Shown here in pieces: positions 1-7,785 of a DNA stretch of 16,310 nt. The position numbers and the translations under genes are program-made. Position 1 is the first letter of the stretch; every line of letters starts with the position of its first letter. The stretch is from an uncultured Bacilli bacterium (lineage in GTDB: Bacteria > Bacillota_I > Bacilli_A > RF39 > UBA660), in NCBI GenBank assembly GCA_947625715.1, contig CANQPR010000021.1:1-16310 (forward strand), in the 5' to 3' direction. The notes below the pieces were generated by a model, which was not told the origin of the DNA, made no database searches, and saw only the letters and a program-made list of their open reading frames with translations.

Positions 1-74
1 CGAAGTGGTCAAACGCGGCAGACTGTAAATCTGTTCCTTCGGGTTCCATGGTTCAAATCCATGTCCCTCCACCA
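1..74 (+). tRNA. tRNA-Tyr (GUA), 5' end cut by window edge
   Basis: The anticodon stem-loop lies around 18-34, with loop CTGTAAA and anticodon GTA at 25-27. A short variable arm with a TTCG loop follows, which fits a class II tRNA such as Tyr. The T arm is CATGG / TTCAAAT / CCATG, and the 3' acceptor strand TCCCTCC is followed by an encoded ACCA ending at 74. About ten bases of the 5' acceptor and D-stem are outside the window. Confidence 0.93.
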
Positions 75-84
75 TTTTAAAAAT

Positions 85-160
85 TGCCTCGTAGCCAAGT
101 GGTAAGGCACAGGACTTTGACTCCTGCATTTCGCTGGTTCGAACCCAGCCGAGGCAGCCA
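85..160 (+). tRNA. tRNA-Gln (UUG)
   Basis: A complete cloverleaf is visible: acceptor TGCCTCG (85-91) pairs with CGAGGCA (150-156), followed by GCCA. The anticodon loop CTTTGAC at 115-121 carries TTG at 117-119. The T loop is TTCGAAC. The CCA end is encoded. The gene lies 10 nt after tRNA-Tyr and 16 nt before tRNA-Lys, so the three are probably one transcript. Confidence 0.95.
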
Positions 161-176
161 TTTTAAAATTATTATT

Positions 177-252
177 GGTTCGCTAGCTCAGTTGGTAGAG
201 CATTTGACTTTTAATCAAAGGGTCTCGGGTTCGAATCCCGAGCGAGCCACCA
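177..252 (+). tRNA. tRNA-Lys (UUU)
   Basis: The acceptor strand GGTTCGC (177-183) pairs with GCGAGCC (242-248, one G-T wobble), followed by ACCA. The D arm has AGCTCAGTTGGTAGAGC. The anticodon loop CTTTTAA at 208-214 carries TTT at 210-212. The T arm is TCGGG / TTCGAAT / CCCGA. It is the last tRNA of the array. Confidence 0.96.
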
Positions 253-263
253 GATTGATTATT

Positions 264-292
264 AAACTCGAATTAAAAAAATTCGAGTTTTT
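264..292 (+). terminator. Intrinsic terminator of the tRNA array
   Basis: AAACTCGAATT (264-274) pairs perfectly with AATTCGAGTTT (280-290) around a five-A loop, and a short T-run follows. It sits 11 nt after the tRNA-Lys CCA end. Confidence 0.85.
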
Positions 293-347
293 ATATTTTA
301 ACTTGTATATTATTAATTATAATATTACAATTATTGTGGTGATAACT

Positions 348-800
348 TTGATTATTAGAAAAGCAAATTATGATGATGTAAAAACAATAAATAATTTTTT
401 AACCCTTTTAATAAGAGATGAAAGACAATATGATTCGGGAATTAACGAAAATTTTGTTGTTACTAATATGTATGAAAATTATATTGGAGATTCTCATAAA
501 TTGATTATTGTCGCTTTAGAAAATGACAAAATTGTTGGTTATTTATATGGATTAATAAAACCAGCTGATGAAACATATAAATATATAGTTGCCAAATTAG
601 ATGCCTTATACGTTGATAATAATTATCGTCATAAAAATATTGCAACATCATTAATTGAATATTTTAAAAAATGGGCATTAGAAAAAGAGGCTCACAAAAT
701 TGAAGTTTCTGTATGTTATGATAATGTTAAAGCTAAACATTTATATGAAAAAAATAATTTTAAAGTTACCAGTGAAACATTAACTTTTGATATTTTATAA
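348..800 (+). CDS. GNAT family N-acetyltransferase
   Basis: Predicted protein of 150 aa that transfers an acetyl group from acetyl-CoA to an amine; the substrate cannot be told from sequence. The GNAT fold is recognisable: an N-terminal RKANYDD strand-helix opening, strand 4 LDALYVD at about 84-90, the acetyl-CoA pyrophosphate loop RHKNIA at 94-99 (the usual R/Q-x-x-G-x-G/A, with N replacing the first Gly), and the C-terminal YDNVKAKHLYEKNNF motif typical of the family. I chose TTG at 348 because GGTGAT at 338-343 matches the 3' part of the Shine-Dalgarno sequence at suitable spacing. The open frame runs back through tRNA-Gln and tRNA-Lys, which cannot be coding. The gene stands alone between the tRNA terminator and the convergent asnB-like gene. 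Confidence 0.85.
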   Translation: MIIRKANYDDVKTINNFLTLLIRDERQYDSGINENFVVTNMYENYIGDSHKLIIVALENDKIVGYLYGLIKPADETYKYIVAKLDALYVDNNYRHKNIATSLIEYFKKWALEKEAHKIEVSVCYDNVKAKHLYEKNNFKVTSETLTFDIL

Positions 801-820
801 AAAAAAGCGCTTAAGCACTT
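797..820 (-). terminator. Intrinsic terminator of the racemase-ligase-amidotransferase operon
   Basis: Read on the minus strand, AAGTGC / TTAA loop / GCGCTT (820 down to 805, one G-T pair) is followed by a run of T residues. It overlaps the stop codon of the AsnB-like gene. On the plus strand the same hairpin has a C-A mismatch and no T-run, so it mainly serves the minus strand. Confidence 0.75.
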
Positions 821-2654
821 AATTATCTATGAAATAAACTTCATACCAAAGTAAAAAACAATAAATATTATATATTTTGCGGCCATTGTTTTCTTTTTGA
901 TGGTAATGATTTTCTAATAATTTGTTTATATAATCTTTGTCAAAAAAATGGGATACAAAATCCATATTAAAAGTTTTTTTAACTCTTTGATAAAATTTTT
1001 CTTCTCTTATCCATTTAGAAAAAGGAACCGGAAATCCACATTTGCGTCTTTTTGCCCAATCCATTGGAATTTGGTCTTTAGCAATATCTCGGAAAATATA
1101 TTTAGTTTCATTATTTTTTAATAAAAATTCTTTGGGAATAGTTCTTGATGCTTGAAAAACTTCTTTATCCATTAATGGAGTCCGTAGTTCAATTGAATTA
1201 GCCATGCTCATTTTATCAGCTTTTAATAAAATATCTTGAGGAAGCCAAAAATGAAAATCTATATACATTTTTTGGGTTAATTCATCGCAATTTTTAACAT
1301 TTTGATAGTATTCATCTAAAACTTCTGCAATTGTTTCATCATTTTTTAAATGATTAGCTAAAATTAAATTAGCTTCTTTTTCTTCCATAAAGCTTCCATG
1401 GCCAATATATCTTTCGTTAAATGGTAGGCCATATTTAATTAAAGTATTTCGACCGGGAAAATGTGGTAAATGTTTGCAAATTTTTCGTATTATTGAGCGA
1501 AAGAATAAAGGAAAATGTAAATATATTTGCAATAATTTAGGGTCGTTATATTCATTATATCCCCCAAACATTTCATCAGAACCTTCACCTGATAAAACAA
1601 CTTTTACTTTTTCTTTAGTAAGTTTAGAAAGAAAATATAAAGGTGGTGTTGATAAGTTGGCATGAGGTTCATCGGTATGATATAAAACAGTTTTTAAACT
1701 ATCAAAAAATTCTTCGGGACTAATCTTTTTTTGATAATTTTCAATATTTAACATTTGGGATAAATCTTTAGCTAAATTTGATTCATCAAAACCTTCATAG
1801 TTAAAACCAACGGAAAATGTTTTCGCAGGCTTAGCAACACTTACAACATAAGATGAATCTACTCCCCCAGATAAATAAGCCCCTACTTCGACATCACTAG
1901 TTATTTGATGATATTTTATTGAATCTTCTAAAACCTGTTGTAATTGTTCTTTCATAGTTTGATAATTAGAATTTTTCTTGTCATATGATACTTTAAAATA
2001 AGTTTTAGTTTTAAATTCATTATCTTTATAGATAAAATAATGACCTGGTTTTAATTTAAAAACGTTTTTAAAAAAGGTTTCTTCTTTTACTGAATATTGA
2101 AAAATTAAATACATTTTTAAAGCATCAGTATTAACTTCTTTGCGAAAATTAGGATGAGCTAAAAAAGATTTTATTTCTGATGAAAACATAAACTCATCTT
2201 TAGTTAAATAATAATAAAATGGTTTCATGCCAAAGTGATCTCGTGCACCAAAAAGGACTTTATTTTTTTTATCGTAAATAACAAAGGCAAACATTCCTCT
2301 TAATTTTGAACACACATCTTCTTTGTATTCCAAATAACCATATAATAAAACTTCACTATCTGTTTTAGTTTTAAATTTATATCCTTTGGTTTCTAGTTCT
2401 TTTTTTAATTCTTGATAGTTATATATTTCTCCATTAAAAATTAAAATTAAATCTTTTGTTTCATTATATATTGGTTGGGCACCGCCTTTTAAGTCAATGA
2501 TAGCTAAACGTCTATGACCTAAAGCAACATCCTTATCAACATAATACCCTTCTCCATCTGGACCACGGTGAATGATTTTATCAGCCATTTCTTTTATGAT
2601 TTTGGTTTTATCTTGATGAGAATTTTTATCGACGAAACCAACTATTCCACACAT
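819..2654 (-). CDS. asnB: AsnB-type glutamine-dependent amidotransferase (asparagine synthase family)
   Basis: The 611-aa protein has the full two-domain layout of class II asparagine synthetases. The N-terminal glutaminase domain has nucleophile Cys2 (MCGIVGF), R48-R49, the NGE motif at 74-76 and an Asp near 99. The synthetase domain has the PP-loop SGGVDSS at 262-268, which binds ATP and activates a carboxylate through an acyl-adenylate. The length is normal for the family. The SD AGGAGG (2663-2668) lies 8 nt before the start and abuts the stop of the upstream ligase gene, so the three genes are one operon. By family it makes Asn from Asp. Homologues such as AsnH and LtsA instead amidate peptidoglycan side chains, and the neighbouring racemase and D-Asp-type ligase make that role at least as likely here (inference). 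Confidence 0.93.
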   Translation of the reverse strand: MCGIVGFVDKNSHQDKTKIIKEMADKIIHRGPDGEGYYVDKDVALGHRRLAIIDLKGGAQPIYNETKDLILIFNGEIYNYQELKKELETKGYKFKTKTDSEVLLYGYLEYKEDVCSKLRGMFAFVIYDKKNKVLFGARDHFGMKPFYYYLTKDEFMFSSEIKSFLAHPNFRKEVNTDALKMYLIFQYSVKEETFFKNVFKLKPGHYFIYKDNEFKTKTYFKVSYDKKNSNYQTMKEQLQQVLEDSIKYHQITSDVEVGAYLSGGVDSSYVVSVAKPAKTFSVGFNYEGFDESNLAKDLSQMLNIENYQKKISPEEFFDSLKTVLYHTDEPHANLSTPPLYFLSKLTKEKVKVVLSGEGSDEMFGGYNEYNDPKLLQIYLHFPLFFRSIIRKICKHLPHFPGRNTLIKYGLPFNERYIGHGSFMEEKEANLILANHLKNDETIAEVLDEYYQNVKNCDELTQKMYIDFHFWLPQDILLKADKMSMANSIELRTPLMDKEVFQASRTIPKEFLLKNNETKYIFRDIAKDQIPMDWAKRRKCGFPVPFSKWIREEKFYQRVKKTFNMDFVSHFFDKDYINKLLENHYHQKENNGRKIYNIYCFLLWYEVYFIDN

Positions 2655-2668
2655 CTTTTATTCCTCCT

Positions 2669-3883
2669 TTAATTTTTCCAGTACCCTTCTTTATATTCTT
2701 TTTTATAATGCCATAATCTTTTTTTTATCATTAAAAATCTTTTAAAATTTTTATCTAGGGGACATTGCATAGGACTAACTTTGTTTTTCCACATACTTAA
2801 AGCTTTTGTTTTAAATTTTTGATTAACAATTTGTTTTTTTACAATTGATTTAGGAACAAATGATAATAAGACTTCTTCAGTTAAATCTTGTTTAGGTAGT
2901 TCATTCTCATAAATTAAATCTTCCACTAAAATTTGGACTAAATTGGCTTTTAAAGGAGTTAAATAATAACTACATCTACCTTGTCTAGCATTTATTTCTA
3001 ATACTTTAAAAGTATTTGTTCTTTCATCATACTTCATATCTATTTCAGCAAAGCCACTGTATTTTATATCTTCCATAAAATTTGTGATAGCTTCTTTCAT
3101 TTCTTTTATAGGAGCTTTTTTGAAGGTTGTAAAGCCATTAATTAAAACCGCTGCATTACCTACCATACTTTTAGAATGTTCTTGTAAACCAATTTGGGCA
3201 AAAGAAATTACTTTGACATGATTATATTTATCAACATAAACAACACAGTCAAATAAATAAGAATCATCACCATTTATATATTCTTGAATAATTAAACGGT
3301 CTTTATATCCTGCTTGTTTTATTTTTAAAATAATTTCTTTTAATTCTTGTTCACTATTAATTTTATAAATTTTATGTTTATCATTAAATTGTAAATGGTT
3401 ATACATAACAACATTAGCAGGTTTTAAAATAACTGGATAAGTAAGGTCCAAAATTAATTGATTTTTTAATACATCAAAATAATAAGTATCAGGAAATGTT
3501 AAACCTTTTTTTTGATAATTTTTATAAAATTTTTCTTTGTTTGTTAAATTTTCTAAAACTTTTTCATCTTGATTACTAAAAATTAAATTAGAAGCTAGCC
3601 TTTTTTTATTTTTGGCTAAAAACAAAGAATATGTTTCATTAGTGCTAATGACCAATATTTTTTCTTGATATTGTGAAGCATATTGATTAAGTTTGTTGAC
3701 AAAGGCTTTTTCATTCCAAATATCTTTATCATATTCAATGGTTAAAATATTAGAAAATTTAGTAAAAGCTAATTTTTCTTTACCTATTAGATGAGCTTTT
3801 TTATGATAGGCTTCATAACAACATCTAGCCATGTAATAAGCATTCGCGTCGCTTCCTAAAATTAAAACTTGAAAATTATCCAT
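2669..3883 (-). CDS. ATP-grasp carboxylate-amine ligase, D-aspartate ligase-like
   Basis: Cytoplasmic ATP-grasp enzyme of 404 aa. The N-terminal domain begins VLILGSDANAYYMAR and continues to the NKEKF helix near 115-119. The ATP-grasp core has YPVILKPA (149-156, with Lys154), IIQEYINGDD (198-207), GFAEIDMKYD (277-286) and the metal/ATP motif FKVLEINARQGR (292-303, Glu296 and Asn298). The opening and the overall spacing match the family that includes the Enterococcus faecium D-aspartate ligase, which adds D-Asp to the Lys of the peptidoglycan stem peptide; the family call is from memory, not a search. The SD AAAGGAGAG overlaps the racemase stop, the gap is 12 nt, and the next gene follows after 14 nt. 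The acceptor and amino acid cannot be fixed from sequence; other carboxylate-amine ligases are possible. Confidence 0.82.
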   Translation of the reverse strand: MDNFQVLILGSDANAYYMARCCYEAYHKKAHLIGKEKLAFTKFSNILTIEYDKDIWNEKAFVNKLNQYASQYQEKILVISTNETYSLFLAKNKKRLASNLIFSNQDEKVLENLTNKEKFYKNYQKKGLTFPDTYYFDVLKNQLILDLTYPVILKPANVVMYNHLQFNDKHKIYKINSEQELKEIILKIKQAGYKDRLIIQEYINGDDSYLFDCVVYVDKYNHVKVISFAQIGLQEHSKSMVGNAAVLINGFTTFKKAPIKEMKEAITNFMEDIKYSGFAEIDMKYDERTNTFKVLEINARQGRCSYYLTPLKANLVQILVEDLIYENELPKQDLTEEVLLSFVPKSIVKKQIVNQKFKTKALSMWKNKVSPMQCPLDKNFKRFLMIKKRLWHYKKEYKEGYWKN

Positions 3884-3895
3884 AGTCTCTCCTTT

Positions 3896-5077
3896 CTAAT
3901 AAGTTATTTGCTCTTCATCATTTTTATTTTTGTGAACTCTAATAACACGATTAGATATTTGATTAAATAAATGATAAGCATTTTGGTTAGTTGTTTTTAA
4001 GACTTCTTTAATATTTTTTTCTTCACCAAAAATTTCAACTTTGCAACCTAATTCATACTCTTTTTTGGAATAAACTAAAATCATATCCATACAATCGGCG
4101 ATGATGGGACAAAATTCTTTTTCAATAACAACGGTTTTAAAATCTTTATTCACGCCATCAGCATACCCAACAGCTAAAGTGTAAATATAACCTTCTTCTT
4201 TAATTTTATACTTAGCACCATAACCAACATAATCATTGGGTATGACTCTTCTTTTACTTATAATACTTGTATAAAAACGCATCGCAGGCTTTACATGTAA
4301 ATCATTTGTTAAAATAGTTTTACTGCAAGAAAGTTTTTTTTGAATTTGACGTCTTTTAAAAGCTCTTATTTTTCCTTTTAGGGAATTATCAATAGCCATA
4401 CTTTGATTAAAACCATACATAACGATTCCTAGGCGAATACCATTACAAAAGGAAAGTTTTTCATGTTGAACTAAAGATAGACTTCTACCCATATGAACGA
4501 TGGGAATTTCTGATAGATTAATATCTTTAGTAAGTTCTAAAAATTTTTTAACTTGTAAATCATAATAAGAATCCATAACACCTGAGGTAGCAAAATGACT
4601 ATATATTCCTTCAAGGCAAAAATGAGGTCTTTCTTTTAATAAACTATAGGCAATTGAAAGGTCTTCTTTCGTCGTAAAACCAAGCCGATGCATTCCTGTA
4701 TCTAAAGCTAAATGAATTTTTAAATCATAATTTATTTTTAAATTTAATAATGATTTTAAATAATCTAAATTATCAACAGTAATAGTTATGTTTTCATTAA
4801 TTGCATCATATATATATTCTATTTCAATGGGTTCTAAACATAAAATAGGAATTTTTTGTTCATAATGTCTAATCTTTAAAGCCTCTTCTAAGGATGATAC
4901 CGCTAAATAGTTTACACCACCTCTTATTAAGTCATGAACACATTTTATTCCATGATGATAAGCATTATTTTTTACAACGCCAATGTAATATTTATAATCA
5001 GGATATTTTTTTTTTATATTCAAAATATTTTCTTCTAATATTTGTCCATCAATTTCCACATATGTCTTTCTAATCAT
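3896..5077 (-). CDS. Alanine racemase-family PLP enzyme (divergent)
   Basis: Predicted 393-aa fold-type III PLP racemase. The PLP lysine is K36 in VVKNNAYHHG, which departs from the usual VVKADAYGHG at two positions. LDTGMHRLGF (125-134) matches the family. R215 in GIRLGIVMYGF is at the PLP-phosphate side. The catalytic Tyr is Y286 in VGYGAKY, VGYADG follows at 303-308, and CMDM is at 329-332, so catalysis is probably intact. The usual HxANSAA-type stretch reads HMGRSLS here. The altered lysine motif and this change leave the substrate open: D-Ala, or D-Asp or another amino acid feeding the ligase next door. I chose ATG 5077 because AAGGTGA ends 5 nt upstream; a GTG at 5086 lies inside that ribosome site. 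It is the first gene of a three-gene operon. Confidence 0.85.
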   Translation of the reverse strand: MIRKTYVEIDGQILEENILNIKKKYPDYKYYIGVVKNNAYHHGIKCVHDLIRGGVNYLAVSSLEEALKIRHYEQKIPILCLEPIEIEYIYDAINENITITVDNLDYLKSLLNLKINYDLKIHLALDTGMHRLGFTTKEDLSIAYSLLKERPHFCLEGIYSHFATSGVMDSYYDLQVKKFLELTKDINLSEIPIVHMGRSLSLVQHEKLSFCNGIRLGIVMYGFNQSMAIDNSLKGKIRAFKRRQIQKKLSCSKTILTNDLHVKPAMRFYTSIISKRRVIPNDYVGYGAKYKIKEEGYIYTLAVGYADGVNKDFKTVVIEKEFCPIIADCMDMILVYSKKEYELGCKVEIFGEEKNIKEVLKTTNQNAYHLFNQISNRVIRVHKNKNDEEQITY

Positions 5078-5098
5078 GCATGTCACCTTCTTCTAATT

Positions 5099-5128
5099 AT
5101 TATAACAGAAAAATACTATTTCTTGTAA
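5099..5128 (-). promoter_or_regulatory. Promoter of the racemase operon
   Basis: On the minus strand TTACAA (5128-5123), an 18-nt spacer and TATAAT (5104-5099) are preceded by a TG extended -10 element. Predicted transcription start is near 5092, which leaves a short leader with the AAGGTGA ribosome site. Confidence 0.7.
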
Positions 5129-5156
5129 GGTTTTAAGCATATTTGACAAGAAATAG
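5116..5156. repeat. 11-bp perfect inverted repeat between divergent promoters
   Basis: CTATTTCTTGT (5116-5126) and ACAAGAAATAG (5146-5156) are exact reverse complements separated by 19 bp. Arm centres are 30 bp apart, about three helical turns. The left arm overlaps the -35 of the racemase operon, and the right arm overlaps the -35/spacer of the helicase promoter. This looks like an operator for a regulator that binds both arms; the protein is unknown. Confidence 0.7.
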
Positions 5157-5172
5157 GAAACTTTTTTATAAT
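5143..5172 (+). promoter_or_regulatory. Promoter of the helicase gene
   Basis: A consensus TTGACA (5143-5148), an 18-nt spacer and a consensus TATAAT (5167-5172). The predicted start of transcription, 6-9 nt after the -10, falls on or next to the ATG at 5179. Confidence 0.8.
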
Positions 5173-5178
5173 AAGTTT

Positions 5179-6603
5179 ATGAAATTTAATAACACCATGA
5201 AATTAACCAATGAACAACTAAGCTTAATTACAAATGATGATGATTATTGTCTTATTGTTGCAGGAGCAGGCTGTGGCAAGACTAAAACTTTAGTATTAAA
5301 AGTTAAAAATTTATTAAAAACTTTAAAACCTGAAGAAATATGTTTAATTTCTTTTACAAATGAAGCAGTTAAAAATTTAGATACTGAAATCTATTTACAA
5401 TGTAAAAAGAAAGTCCCATCTTATACCTTTCATAAATTAGCCCTTAAAATTATTAATGATGATGATTTTTTCATCGCTCCTGATAATTTTTTACAACAGA
5501 CAATTAAAAAATTTTTTAACGAAGAATATACAAAAAATACTTATCTTAAAAACATTATTTATGCTTATTTTCATATATATGGTTTTAAAAGAGATAAAAG
5601 ATTACAAAAGAAAGATAAATTAGATACTTATAAACTTATTGAAACTTTTTTAAAACTTTATTTAAGTAATGATTTTAAAAAAGAAGATTGGTATTCAATG
5701 TTTAGAAAAAAGAAATATAAAAAACTTTTACTAATCATTTATGCACTTTATCATTATTATGAAAAAGAAAAAGCTTTAAATAATTATATTGATTTTGATG
5801 ATATGTTAAAAATAGCCATTAAAAAAATACAGCAAAAAAAAATCATCTTACCTTTTAAATTTATTTTAATTGATGAATTTCAAGATACATCTAAATTGAG
5901 ATTTAATTTAATTAGAGAAATAAATAAGCAAACTAATTGTAAAATTTTAGTAGTTGGTGATGATTATCAATCAATTTTTAGTTTTGCCGGTTGTGATTTA
6001 GAATTATTTTTAAATTTTTCTTCTTATTATCCTTTGGCTAAACTTTATAAATTACAAAAAACATTTCGCAATAGTTATGAACTTATTTATTTAGCAACAA
6101 AATTTGTTTTAAAAAATCCTTATCAAATTATAAAAGATGTTCAAAGCGATATAAAAAGAAAAAAGCCCATCAAAATTTGTTATTACCTAAATGAAGAAAG
6201 AGCTTTTAAAAATATTATTAAGAAAATACCCAAAGATAGTCAAGTATTTGTTTTAGGAAGAAATCATTTTAATTTAAGTAATTTAAAAGAAAAATATGCT
6301 CATTATAAAAATATAAGATTTTTAACAATTCATGCCAGTAAAGGTTTAGAAGCAGATTATGTAATAGTTCTTAAGGTCAGTGATGAAAAATATGGCATTC
6401 CAAGTAAAGTTAAAGATGAAAAAATATTATCTTTGATTAAAAAGGAAGAAAATTATTTATATGAAGAAGAAAGAAGATTATTTTATGTAGCTTTAACCAG
6501 AGCTAAAAAAGATGTTTTTTTATTAGTACCTAAGTTTAGTCCTTCTTCTTTTATCTTGGAAATTAAAGATGAAGAGGAAGTAGAAATTTTTAATCAGGTT
6601 TAG
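5179..6603 (+). CDS. UvrD/Rep-type superfamily 1 DNA helicase, short form
   Basis: Predicted 474-aa ATP-dependent 3'-5' DNA helicase with a complete motif set: Q motif LTNEQL (9-14), Walker A GAGCGKT (29-35), Ia ISFTNEA (57-63), II DEFQD (232-236), III VGDDYQSIFSFAG (259-271), IV KTFRNSYE (294-301), V LTIHASKGLEADYV (382-395) and VI RRLFYVALTRAK (432-443). It is well below the roughly 700 aa of UvrD/PcrA, mostly because the accessory 2B insertion between motifs IV and V is very small, so it may not be the housekeeping PcrA. I chose ATG 5179; any earlier start lies inside the promoter. No ribosome site precedes 5179 or the alternative ATG 5197, which suggests leaderless initiation. The stop overlaps the convergent gene by 14 nt. 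Confidence 0.9.
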   Translation: MKFNNTMKLTNEQLSLITNDDDYCLIVAGAGCGKTKTLVLKVKNLLKTLKPEEICLISFTNEAVKNLDTEIYLQCKKKVPSYTFHKLALKIINDDDFFIAPDNFLQQTIKKFFNEEYTKNTYLKNIIYAYFHIYGFKRDKRLQKKDKLDTYKLIETFLKLYLSNDFKKEDWYSMFRKKKYKKLLLIIYALYHYYEKEKALNNYIDFDDMLKIAIKKIQQKKIILPFKFILIDEFQDTSKLRFNLIREINKQTNCKILVVGDDYQSIFSFAGCDLELFLNFSSYYPLAKLYKLQKTFRNSYELIYLATKFVLKNPYQIIKDVQSDIKRKKPIKICYYLNEERAFKNIIKKIPKDSQVFVLGRNHFNLSNLKEKYAHYKNIRFLTIHASKGLEADYVIVLKVSDEKYGIPSKVKDEKILSLIKKEENYLYEEERRLFYVALTRAKKDVFLLVPKFSPSSFILEIKDEEEVEIFNQV

Positions 6604-7705
6604 AAATGGTACTTTTTAATTCTAAGCCACTTAAATATTCATTACTTAGTCGCAGATGAAAAAGACGTTTTAAAAAACCAATTATTAAAATCATTAATGT
6701 ATAGGCCCCTATAACAACAACACTATATTCAAAAGTTACTTCTTTAATATAATTTAAACTCTTTAATATATAACTTAAAATAATTAAACTTAAAGGTAAA
6801 AAGAAATTTAAAGTTAAAAACCAAAAATAATAAATAAACATAGCTATTGTTGTTACCTTATCTTTGCGAAATGAAACAAATTTTAATTTTGTTAAAGACA
6901 TGCCAACCGTTTTTTTAAATATTAAACAGATTGTCACATAAAATATTATAGGTAATAAAAACCATCCTTTACTAATTTTGGCTTGCCAAATAATTAAGCC
7001 AGTAAAAAATAAAAGAATAAAGATGAGTAAACAATCAATAAAAAAGCTTACTACTCTTCTTAAAAAAGAAACTTTTTGGCCTTCATCATAACTTTGTTCA
7101 TCAATTTCATCACGAGAAGGAAAAATTTTTAAAAATAATGAACCAATGGCATAACCTAGTAGTCCTCCAGAAGTATTTAAAATTAAATCATCAACATCAA
7201 AAATGCGATATGGTCTTGGATAAATGAAATATAATCCGGTTAATTGGGTTAATTCAAAAAATAAAGTTAAACAAAAAGTAAAAAAGAGGGTTTTCTTTAA
7301 ATTACATTTAAAATAATAATGTAAATAAATACCAAAAGGAACAGTTAATAAAATATTAAAGATTGCTTCATAAAAAAGAGGATTTTTCATAGTTGGAAAA
7401 TAAGTAGCAAATTCATTTAGTTGTAAACCAGTTCCCGTAAAAATATCATAAATAAATGAAAAGGGACGAAAATTATAAATAGGTGTGGATAACTTTAAAA
7501 CAAACTCTTCACTGGGTAAAGGTAATATTACCAAAAAATAAGCGGACATAAAATATAAAATAAAAGAATAAACAATAATTGTTCGCCATTTATTTATTGA
7601 GCCATATTTATGATATTGAATAATCACATATGGTAAAGTAATTAATAAAGCAACTATTGGAAATAAAATAATAGCTGTTAATATGGCTTCTTTAAAATTA
7701 TTCAT
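6590..7705 (-). CDS. VanZ-like / RDD fusion membrane protein
   Basis: Predicted 371-aa multi-pass membrane protein. The N-terminal half looks like a VanZ family domain: several helices, LPLPSEE after the second helix, a YNFRPFSF segment, a PFGIYL helix, FFELTQLTG and the diagnostic RIFDVDDLILNTSGGLLGY. The C-terminal half (from about residue 205) resembles an RDD domain: FLRRVVSFFIDCLLIF with the R and D positions kept, then KTVGMSLTKLKFVS. VanZ is linked to teicoplanin resistance in enterococci, but the function of most homologues is unknown. RDD proteins are often transporters or of unknown role. I chose ATG 7705 because GGGTGAT lies just upstream; GTG 7717 lies before that site. It is convergent with the helicase (14-nt overlap) and divergent from the TspO-like gene. 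Confidence 0.8.
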   Translation of the reverse strand: MNNFKEAILTAIILFPIVALLITLPYVIIQYHKYGSINKWRTIIVYSFILYFMSAYFLVILPLPSEEFVLKLSTPIYNFRPFSFIYDIFTGTGLQLNEFATYFPTMKNPLFYEAIFNILLTVPFGIYLHYYFKCNLKKTLFFTFCLTLFFELTQLTGLYFIYPRPYRIFDVDDLILNTSGGLLGYAIGSLFLKIFPSRDEIDEQSYDEGQKVSFLRRVVSFFIDCLLIFILLFFTGLIIWQAKISKGWFLLPIIFYVTICLIFKKTVGMSLTKLKFVSFRKDKVTTIAMFIYYFWFLTLNFFLPLSLIILSYILKSLNYIKEVTFEYSVVVIGAYTLMILIIGFLKRLFHLRLSNEYLSGLELKSTISKPD

Positions 7706-7785
7706 CGCATCACCCACTTTTATTATATAATATTTTGAATAATTTGAAAAATCTTACCATAATTTTATTATGGGAGGTCATAAAA

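Noticed and set aside
1..252. tRNA array as a phage or island integration site
   Set aside because: No integrase, no partial tRNA 3' copy downstream and no transposase in the window.
318..323. TATAAT before the GNAT gene as a promoter
   Set aside because: No acceptable -35 at 16-18 nt, and TATAAT-like strings are frequent by chance in this AT-rich gap.
84..347. Open reading frame running from tRNA-Gln into the GNAT gene
   Set aside because: It crosses two tRNA genes and a terminator; the family fold begins at TTG 348 with a ribosome site.
1474..1665. 63-aa plus-strand frame inside the asnB-like gene
   Set aside because: Shadow of a well-supported gene on the other strand, without a start context. 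The same applies to small frames at 12451-12666, 13655-13882, 14292-14477, 14448-14681 and 14818-15009.
7770..7778. ATG at 7770 as the start of the TspO-like gene
   Set aside because: It is in a different frame, and it overlaps the ribosome site itself.
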